DNA of 7,652 bases from the NCBI GenBank assembly GCA_903891755.1, contig CAITFY010000129.1, forward strand, positions 1-7,652, in the 5' to 3' direction. The stretch is from an uncultured Actinomycetes bacterium. GTDB lineage: Bacteria > Actinomycetota > Actinomycetes > Nanopelagicales > Nanopelagicaceae. This document shows, one piece after another, positions 1 to 4,630 of the stretch (positions are counted from its first letter, which is position 1; every line of letters begins with the position of its first letter). Under the pieces are notes generated by a model. That model worked only from the letters and a program-made list of their open reading frames with translations. It did not search any database and was not told the DNA's origin. The position numbers and the translations under genes are program-made.

Positions 1-411
1 AATCACCGATTTAAGTTGTTCGTGATTTTCTGGAATCGTGTGGACTCGATAAGCCAATGCACCTGCCTCTTTTGCGGCGGTAGCTAGCATCCAAGAGTTG
101 GTCTCAAACTCCTCATATTCAGCGATGAGTTGCCCTGGTTCAACAAGATCATCTCCGGCAGAAATAATGACAACTCGAGGGTGAGGTTGGGTCGGAAGGT
201 TAGATAGTCCAAGAGAGGCTGCCAGGCCAATCTGAGGGGAACGAATTCTGGCGCCTTTGTGGAGAACAATCCGATCGCCCACAAATATATCTTCGGCAAG
301 CGTCGCCCCATGAGCATCCAAGAGCGGCATATCAAAAGGGGTCAAAGGGTGTGAAATCGCTAGCAATTCTGCCAACATATTCTTAACAGAAATCTGCGAA
401 TCCAAGGCCAT
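1..411 (-). CDS. moeA: MoeA-like molybdopterin-binding protein, 5' part only, lacking domain II
   Basis: The gene runs off the left edge of the window; the first 137 residues are visible. MoeA inserts molybdenum into molybdopterin. Residues 7-45 match the MoeA N-terminal helix (SVKNMLAELLAISHPL, then LLDAHGATLAEDI). Residues 46-137 match the start of the MogA-like molybdopterin-binding domain: IRSPQIGLAASLGL, then RVVIISAGDDLVEPGQ, then TNSWMLATAAKEAGALAYRV. In ordinary MoeA about 100 residues of domain II lie between these blocks, with the PPFDNSAMDGYA and RIMTGAP motifs. Here about ten residues replace them, so those catalytic residues are absent. The ATG at 411 is preceded in frame by a TAA, so no longer N-terminus exists. 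AAGG seven bases upstream may be the ribosome site; the same bases can be read as a -10 (TAAGGT at 423-418) for a leaderless transcript. Family assignment is firm; molybdenum transferase activity is doubtful. Confidence 0.85.
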   Translation of the reverse strand, partial: MALDSQISVKNMLAELLAISHPLTPFDMPLLDAHGATLAEDIFVGDRIVLHKGARIRSPQIGLAASLGLSNLPTQPHPRVVIISAGDDLVEPGQLIAEYEEFETNSWMLATAAKEAGALAYRVHTIPENHEQLKSVI

Positions 412-458
412 GGTTTAACCTTACTTCCTCTGGCGAGCATTGGAGTGGAGGTGCAGTT

Positions 459-1031
459 ATGGAGTCAGCAGCTCAGAAGAAAGGCAGACTTCGCGAAGAA
501 TTGCGCCGCGATCGGGAACTTCGATTCACGCCTGAAAGTTGGCTCCACTTACTTCAATCGTCGGAACTACGTGAAGCAAAAGTAATCGCCTCATACCACT
601 CTTACGGTTTCGAACCGGAAACCAAAGATTTCAACGAAGAGATTATTCGTCGCGGCAAGATACTTCTACTTCCACGCACCTTGCCTGATAACGATATCGA
701 GTGGGTGATCTGGGATGGCAGTGCGAGTAATTTAAAGAGGCGCGGCAAAGTTCAAGAACCGATTGGTCCGAAGTACATCAATGAACACCTCATTGATGTC
801 GTCATCGTTCCCGCACTCGCTATTGATCCCTTTGGCAATCGAATGGGGCAAGGCGGCGGTTCATATGATCGAGCCCTATCAAGAACCCAAGCTTGGAAAG
901 TTGGAATCGTCGGAGCGGCAGAACTCATTCATCAGAATTTGCCCAGTGAGCCACATGATCAACCCTTGAACGCTGCAGCAACGCCGACCTTACTTGTGCG
1001 CTTTAATCAGGATGATCTAAATCGCCTTTAG
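459..1031 (+). CDS. 5-formyltetrahydrofolate cyclo-ligase (5-FCL, MTHFS/YgfA family)
   Basis: This cytoplasmic enzyme converts 5-formyl-THF to 5,10-methenyl-THF using ATP, returning stored folate to the one-carbon pool. The 190-aa product has the family's usual length. It shows the basic N-terminal ATP-contacting region (KKGRLREELRRDRELR, residues 7-22), the VQEP motif (98-101), the signature VPALAIDPFGNRMGQGGG (117-134) followed by SYDR, and the C-terminal EPHDQPLNAAATP (164-176). The ATG is seven bases after a strong GGAGG at 447-451, which fixes the start. The gene is divergent from the MoeA-like gene (47 bp between starts). Its last nine to ten codons overlap the end of the convergent CopD-CtaG gene by 29 bp, leaving no room for a conventional terminator. 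In M. tuberculosis the homologue (Rv0992c) lies beside an FmdB protein and near galU-moeA1, a partly conserved neighbourhood here. Confidence 0.95.
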   Translation: MESAAQKKGRLREELRRDRELRFTPESWLHLLQSSELREAKVIASYHSYGFEPETKDFNEEIIRRGKILLLPRTLPDNDIEWVIWDGSASNLKRRGKVQEPIGPKYINEHLIDVVIVPALAIDPFGNRMGQGGGSYDRALSRTQAWKVGIVGAAELIHQNLPSEPHDQPLNAAATPTLLVRFNQDDLNRL

Positions 1032-2847
1032 CCAGAGTTGCTAAGTATTTGTTGTACTTTGCAAGTTCATCCTCTTCGCCCATCGCGGCGGCGCGATCTG
1101 CGGCGCGATCAATCCGACGTGCCTCTCTTGAATCATCACGCATCCACTGAATGAAAGTTGCGATCAAGGCTAAGAGAATTGGTATCTCCCCCAGCAACCA
1201 ACCTATTGATCCACCTAAATGTTGATCCGCTAACAAATTGGTGTTCCAAGGTCGATTGAGTGAAACGAAATATCCTCCATCGAGCAAGGTAGTTGTTGAG
1301 AGCAGAGCTATTGAGAAGAAGGCGTGAATGCTCATCGCTGCAAAGAGAACGATGATTCGAACAATGTGTGGAATCTTGCGTGGGTTGGGATCAATCCCAA
1401 CAATCACATAGAAGAAGAGATAGCCGGCGAGAAGAAAGTGCATATCCATAAGGACGTGTCCCGCATGAGATTGCATTAGCTTTCCAAAGAGCGGAGTCAT
1501 GTAAAGCACGAAGAGCGATCCATCGAAGAGTGCTAGTGCCAGAACTGGATTGGTCATGATTACTGAATAACGCGAGTGAATGATCGTAATGAGAGTCCCC
1601 CGAAGTCCGCGCTCCTCTGGGGTGCGACCTTGAGGCAGGGTACGAAGTGCGAGGGTGATTGGTGCGCTCAAGACAAAACCAATAGGAGCAATCATTCCCA
1701 AAATCATGTGGCCGAGCATGTGATACGAGAATGCAAAGTGGGCGTAAACGCCGATTCCACCGCTCGTCGCAAAGTCGACTAAAGCCACTGAGATGGCAAA
1801 GGCAATTGTGCGACCAACAGGCCATTTATCTCCGCGGCGCTTAAGGACAACTACTCCCAATATGTAGAGCGCAGTGATCAAAAGTAAAAAACCCAAAATA
1901 GTTGCGTCGGGCACATACGCCATCAGAATGCGACTTAGAGTTGGCGCTTTTGGCATAGGAATTCCGGTAATAACAACCACTGGATCGGAGGCCAATCTGA
2001 TTCCTGCTGCAGATTGTGGAGCAGCTGTAGTGCTGAGCCAACCCCCTAGCGCAACAGTTGTAACCATCACTAAACCTTCGGTGCGAAGCAATCGAAGCCG
2101 CGAAAATTCCCGTTCTCCACCTCGAGATAGGTTACGACGTTGCGCGTAACCAAAGAGAACAAGTGCAATAAAGAGAATAGTTTTTAAGATGACGATGAAG
2201 CCATAACGACTCTGCCAGCCGGCTAGGAAATTTAGTCGGGCATAAGCGTTTACTCCCCCGCTTACTCCAACCGTCACCGCACACCAGAGAGCTAATTTGC
2301 TAAAGCGCGATATCGAGAGAGCACGAGCTTCAGAAGAGATCACAACTAATCCCACTACTCCGCCAACCCATAGAGATAAAGCAGCAACGTGGAAGAAGAG
2401 TGAGCCGATTGCTAAGCCATGATTTCCAGCGCTTGCTGGATGGCTTTGGAAAATGGGAATCAGCAGGGCGAGCATCGTGGTTGCAAGTGCAAAGTAAATT
2501 GCGCCAACTTTTCTCGCTCGCGCGATTAACCAAATCGCAAGCACACCCATCAGATATTGGAATATGTAATCTCGACCGACGCTTGTCGTAGTTAAGAAGG
2601 ACCACCAGGCATTGAGGTTGAGAGCATCAGAAATAGTGCCGCCCAAAATGTTGGCGAGTTCAACAATCGAATTCGCAATAACCAATACGACCCAAATGAG
2701 AGTCAGTCGAAGCGCCAGCTTTTTAAGTTTTTCGGATTCGCTCGATAATTTTCCACGCTCTTCTCTGAGCAAAAAACCGATTGCGTAGAGCAGCCCAACT
2801 GCACCAATAATTGGAACGAGAAATAGATCTTTAACTTCTGGTAACAC
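1003..2847 (-). CDS. CopD-CtaG fusion: copper transport / cytochrome c oxidase assembly membrane protein
   Basis: This is a 614-aa polytopic membrane protein with two fused domains, an arrangement typical of Actinobacteria. Residues about 1-275 are CopD-like, with H136, H143 and H153 and the helix FFHVAALSLWVGGVVGL. Residues about 305-575 are caa3-type CtaG (cytochrome oxidase copper assembly): KWPVGRTIAF (341-350), the His-rich HAHFAFSYHMLGHM region with H370, H376 and H380, SHAGHVLMDMHFLLAGYLFF (460-479) with H461, H464 and H470, HAFFSIALLSTTTL (508-521) and LADQHLGGSIGWLLGEIP (539-556). The C-terminus is the familiar charged tail (EARRIDRAADRA, then DELAKYNKYLATLA). The likely role is copper handling for a heme-copper oxidase. 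The start is GTG, two bases after the stop of the CopC-like gene, with no clear Shine-Dalgarno, so translation is probably coupled. No alternative start exists upstream before an in-frame stop. The 3' end overlaps the cyclo-ligase gene. Confidence 0.93.
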   Translation of the reverse strand: MLPEVKDLFLVPIIGAVGLLYAIGFLLREERGKLSSESEKLKKLALRLTLIWVVLVIANSIVELANILGGTISDALNLNAWWSFLTTTSVGRDYIFQYLMGVLAIWLIARARKVGAIYFALATTMLALLIPIFQSHPASAGNHGLAIGSLFFHVAALSLWVGGVVGLVVISSEARALSISRFSKLALWCAVTVGVSGGVNAYARLNFLAGWQSRYGFIVILKTILFIALVLFGYAQRRNLSRGGEREFSRLRLLRTEGLVMVTTVALGGWLSTTAAPQSAAGIRLASDPVVVITGIPMPKAPTLSRILMAYVPDATILGFLLLITALYILGVVVLKRRGDKWPVGRTIAFAISVALVDFATSGGIGVYAHFAFSYHMLGHMILGMIAPIGFVLSAPITLALRTLPQGRTPEERGLRGTLITIIHSRYSVIMTNPVLALALFDGSLFVLYMTPLFGKLMQSHAGHVLMDMHFLLAGYLFFYVIVGIDPNPRKIPHIVRIIVLFAAMSIHAFFSIALLSTTTLLDGGYFVSLNRPWNTNLLADQHLGGSIGWLLGEIPILLALIATFIQWMRDDSREARRIDRAADRAAAMGEEDELAKYNKYLATLAKGDLDHPD

Positions 2848-2849
2848 AA

Positions 2850-3464
2850 TTATTTGGTGCCACGATCATGAGAACGTCGTCTACGAGCTTTTCGCGCCTG
2901 CTTCCAAATCATGCGGGCGTACCAAAGCAGAAAGAGCGCAACGATTGTTGCAAGGCCTACGAATACAAGCACTGTGATGCTCGCAGCAGAACTTCCGCCA
3001 CTCTTCTTGGGAATCGAGATTGATGTGCTTGTTGGTGATGGAGCAGCCGATTGAGTTGAAACAACGGCCGGCGCGTTATAAAGAAAAGTGTAAGAGCCAG
3101 TCAGCGGATCATCCGTCGCACTCAACATGGTGTAGCTGACCGTGTAAATCCCTGTTGCGGTCAAAGGTTTTAGTCCAACCACCGCAGTGGTATCTGAAAT
3201 CGTGAGTGAGCCATCATCAACCTGTGCCCCGCTTGGGTCGGTAACGGTCAAGCTATTTCCATCTGCCAAGAGGGTTGTGGCCGCCGTTACGGAGACCGCA
3301 TTAGGTGCAGCGGAGAGCACCGCTCCAACTGCCGGCACTGATGCAACGATGCTATTAGCTTGGGCATCTGATGCTCCTATAAGCGCAAGAAGCAGAGAAC
3401 TAGCCACGAGTGAGCCAACCCCGAGAACCTTTGCTACCGGCAAGATCCGAGCAAGAGTGCGCAT
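2850..3464 (-). CDS. CopC-like membrane-anchored domain protein without copper ligands
   Basis: First gene of a two-gene operon with CopD-CtaG. The 204-aa product has a long signal peptide (cleavage likely after AQA, residue 36), a CopC-like beta domain (37-130), a Ser/Thr/Pro-rich linker (131-160), one membrane helix (162-184) and a strongly basic cytoplasmic tail (KQARKARRRRSHDRGTK). CopC proteins bind periplasmic copper with the His that becomes residue 1 after cleavage and with the Asp and His of a DGHP motif. Here the mature N-terminus would be NSIVASVP rather than HA-type, and SADGHPVSG is replaced by SATDDPLTG (115-123). There is no His or Cys anywhere in the exported part and only one Met. 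The fold call rests on the SVPAVGAVLSAAP and GIYTVSYTMLSATDDPLTGSYTF blocks and on context. The start ATG is supported by AAAGG six bases upstream. It may be a structural partner of CopD rather than a copper chaperone. Confidence 0.85.
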   Translation of the reverse strand: MRTLARILPVAKVLGVGSLVASSLLLALIGASDAQANSIVASVPAVGAVLSAAPNAVSVTAATTLLADGNSLTVTDPSGAQVDDGSLTISDTTAVVGLKPLTATGIYTVSYTMLSATDDPLTGSYTFLYNAPAVVSTQSAAPSPTSTSISIPKKSGGSSAASITVLVFVGLATIVALFLLWYARMIWKQARKARRRRSHDRGTK

Positions 3465-3491
3465 TTCAAGCCTTTCGACTCCCTCAAGAGG

Positions 3492-3520
3492 TCCAAAATC
3501 ACCCCTGTATCCATTTTGGA
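3492..3520. promoter_or_regulatory. 8-bp perfect inverted repeat between divergent copC-like and fmdB genes
   Basis: TCCAAAAT (3492-3499) and ATTTTGGA (3513-3520) are exact inverted copies separated by 13 bases. Their centres are 21 bp apart, two turns of the helix. They lie in the 93-bp gap between the divergent CopC-like and FmdB genes. This geometry suits a dimeric DNA-binding protein, perhaps acting on both promoters. No hairpin role is obvious, and a chance origin cannot be excluded. I see no convincing -35/-10 pair for the CopC-like operon in this gap. Confidence 0.35.
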
Positions 3521-3544
3521 TTAGAGCCTATCCTCTCACCTCTT

Positions 3545-3550
3545 TACACT
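3545..3550 (+). promoter_or_regulatory. Candidate -10 box for a leaderless fmdB transcript
   Basis: TACACT ends seven bases before the fmdB ATG, so transcription would start at or next to the start codon. No Shine-Dalgarno is present in the bases before the ATG (TTACCTCT). The -35 position is not recognisable. Leaderless mRNAs are common in Actinobacteria, and the same spacing recurs upstream of tetR and possibly purU in this window. Confidence 0.45.
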
Positions 3551-3557
3551 TACCTCT

Positions 3558-3758
3558 ATGCCGACCTACCAATATGCGTGTGCCGACTGTGGCCATGAAT
3601 TTGAGCTCTTCCAAGCCTTTGCAGATGACCCTATTGAGGTCTGCCCAGAGTGCAAGGGTGCGGTTCGTAAGGTCTATTCCAATGTGGGCGTTGTATTTAA
3701 AGGCGGCGGCTTTTATAAGACGGACTCTCGCCCAGCCCAGTCTGGTTCGGGAGAGTAA
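3558..3758 (+). CDS. FmdB-family zinc ribbon protein
   Basis: A 66-aa protein of the FmdB/CxxC_CxxC_SSSS family. It starts with the hallmark MPTYQYACADCGHEFE and carries a four-cysteine zinc site: C8, C11, C29 and C32. The conserved GVVFKGGGFYKTDSR (44-58) follows, then a very short Ser/Gly tail. The family was named after a putative regulator, but the M. tuberculosis member Rv0991c (Ruc) has been described as a redox-activated chaperone with a longer disordered tail. The short tail here may mean a reduced version of that activity; this is inference. Translation is probably leaderless (see the -10 box at 3545-3550). The gene is divergent from the copper operon and convergent with the small ORF downstream of tetR. 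Confidence 0.92.
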   Translation: MPTYQYACADCGHEFELFQAFADDPIEVCPECKGAVRKVYSNVGVVFKGGGFYKTDSRPAQSGSGE

Positions 3759-3777
3759 CTTTCAGCTTTGAAGAATT

Positions 3778-3802
3778 GGTTATTTCTATTTAGAAGTTAA
3801 CC
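3778..3802. terminator. Weak AT-rich hairpin between convergent fmdB and the tetR operon
   Basis: GGTTA (3778-3782) pairs with TAACC (3798-3802), and inside it TTCTA (3784-3788) pairs with TAGAA (3791-3795), with a small asymmetric bulge and a two-base loop. It sits in the 38-bp gap between two convergent genes and touches the stop codon of the small ORF. A bidirectional terminator is plausible from position. The stem is weak and there is no strong U-run, so this is tentative. Confidence 0.3.
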
Positions 3803-3913
3803 GTGGTGCGGCGGTTTATCGGCGGCGATTTCTGCTTCTCTTCTCGCCTCATCATCTTCGCGCGGATCAATCTCATCTTGAGTCACTTTAGGCATGATAT
3901 TTGAATCACTCAT
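3797..3913 (-). CDS. Small acidic protein of 38 aa, translationally coupled to tetR
   Basis: The predicted product begins MSDSNIMPKVTQDEIDPRED and ends AEIAADKPPHHG. It is rich in Asp and Glu, has no membrane segment and no cysteine, and ends in a Pro-Pro-His-His-Gly tail. I do not recognise a family. Support for its being a real gene: its ATG overlaps the TGA of tetR as ATGA (3910-3913), and a good GGAGG lies six bases upstream, inside the last tetR codons. The composition looks like a soluble, possibly disordered protein, not random translation. A second Met at residue 7 is a possible internal start. It could modulate the TetR protein or be an unrelated hitch-hiker; nothing in the sequence decides this. 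Confidence 0.6.
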   Translation of the reverse strand: MSDSNIMPKVTQDEIDPREDDEARREAEIAADKPPHHG

Positions 3914-4536
3914 TTGGCACCTCCCCGCATCGCTAATTCAAGCCCATCAAGCAGCTCTTCGAATGCTGCCTCTGGAAGAATTCCTTCAATAATCAGGGTC
4001 GAAGCACCTTGTACAGCGGTCCATGAAATTAATTCGCCGTACTTGCGCATTGTCGCAGTGATGACGCCAGTCGCTAAGAGATCATCAAGACATTTTGAGA
4101 GCATCAGAAAAGCTTCTTCACTCTCATGCGTCCCGCGCTTCTCAATTTTGCAAAATCCGCCAAACATCAGACGAAAAAGATTTGGTTCTGAATTGGCCCA
4201 TCGAAAATATGTTCTGCCTAATTCTCGGTATCGCATACGCGCAGCTCGCGCAGAACTTCCAGGAATGCTGCCTAATGCGACGGCCTGCATCTCTGCCATC
4301 TTGATGAACAACTGATCGCCCAACTCTGAAATAAGCGAATCCTTATCAGGGAAGTAGTGATACACGGCGCTTGGACTTACACCCACCTGCTCTGCCACGG
4401 CCCGAAGTGATAAATGATCTGGACCATTCGCTCTGACTAGATTAACTGCCGCCTCTAAGAGTGCAGCTTGCAAATCCCCGTGGTGATAACTCTCCCGCGG
4501 TGCAGACTTTCTTGGAAGAACTTTTGATGAAGACAC
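3910..4536 (-). CDS. TetR/AcrR-family transcriptional regulator, likely repressor of the MMPL exporter
   Basis: A 208-aa DNA-binding repressor. The N-terminal domain starts at YHHGDLQAALLEAAVNLV (17-34), and the helix-turn-helix is SLRAVAEQVGVSPSAVYHYF (43-62), followed by PDKDSLI. The C-terminal ligand-binding half (about 80-205) ends with WTAVQGASTLIIEG (172-185), which resembles the WHG-type TetR C-terminal domain. The ligand is unknown; it may be a substrate of the neighbouring transporter. The GTG start at 4536 is the only start available: upstream there is an in-frame stop with no ATG, GTG or TTG between, and downstream no start codon before the conserved domain. There is no good Shine-Dalgarno, and a well-placed -10 six bases upstream implies a leaderless mRNA. 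It is divergent from the MMPL gene and followed by an overlapping 38-aa ORF. Confidence 0.93.
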   Translation of the reverse strand: MSSSKVLPRKSAPRESYHHGDLQAALLEAAVNLVRANGPDHLSLRAVAEQVGVSPSAVYHYFPDKDSLISELGDQLFIKMAEMQAVALGSIPGSSARAARMRYRELGRTYFRWANSEPNLFRLMFGGFCKIEKRGTHESEEAFLMLSKCLDDLLATGVITATMRKYGELISWTAVQGASTLIIEGILPEAAFEELLDGLELAMRGGAK

Positions 4537-4542
4537 GCGATA

Positions 4543-4571
4543 AGTATCTCTTGAAACTTGACAGTGTTCAA
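4543..4571 (-). promoter_or_regulatory. tetR promoter (leaderless)
   Basis: On the minus strand, -35 TTGAAC (4571-4566) and -10 GATACT (4548-4543) are separated by exactly 17 bp. Six bases separate the -10 from the GTG, so the transcript should begin at the start codon. The -35 lies inside operator-like site O1, which predicts autoregulation. Confidence 0.6.
4557..4571. promoter_or_regulatory. Operator-like site O1 overlapping both divergent -35 boxes
   Basis: CTTGACAGTGTTCAA has an ACAGTGT palindromic core, and its right part AGTGTTCA (4563-4570) is the exact inverse of TGAACACT (4589-4596) in site O2. O1 contains the -35 of the MMPL promoter (4558-4563) and the complement of the tetR -35 (4566-4571). 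A TetR dimer bound here would block both promoters. The assignment to this particular TetR is inferred from position. Confidence 0.55.
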
Positions 4572-4587
4572 ATCAACACCCCATAAT
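4558..4587 (+). promoter_or_regulatory. MMPL transporter promoter
   Basis: The -35 TTGACA (4558-4563) is a perfect consensus match. The -10 CATAAT (4582-4587) matches five of six bases, with an 18-bp spacer. Transcription would start near 4594, inside site O2, giving a leader of about 37 bases. A GAAAGG (4618-4623) ends seven bases before the ATG. This is the strongest promoter-like sequence in the window. Confidence 0.7.
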
Positions 4588-4604
4588 CTGAACACTATTC
4601 AGAT
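4586..4604. promoter_or_regulatory. Operator-like palindrome O2 at the MMPL transcription start
   Basis: ATCTGAACACTATTCAGAT has 7-bp perfect arms (ATCTGAA / TTCAGAT) around a 5-bp centre, a typical TetR-family operator form. It overlaps the end of the MMPL -10 box and the expected start of transcription. Its centre (4595) is 31 bp, about three helical turns, from that of O1 (4564), so two dimers could bind on the same face. Confidence 0.65.
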
Positions 4605-4630
4605 ACCGACCCATCCTGAAAGGCGCGACC

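Noticed and set aside
84..335. 83-codon minus-strand frame over the MoeA-like gene
   Set aside because: It is out of frame with the MoeA-like reading, which carries clear motifs across the same bases.
1391..1825. 144-codon open frame on the minus strand
   Set aside because: It lies wholly inside CopD-CtaG in another frame; its translation is rich in Cys, Ser and Arg without domain motifs, while the overlapping frame is a clear CtaG.
3187..3771. 194-codon open frame on the plus strand
   Set aside because: It spans the antisense of the CopC-like gene, the intergenic gap and fmdB in the wrong frame, with no recognisable domain.
3914..4315. 133-codon open frame antisense to tetR
   Set aside because: It is a shadow of the well-supported tetR frame; its composition is Ser/Arg/Pro-rich and shows no family motif.
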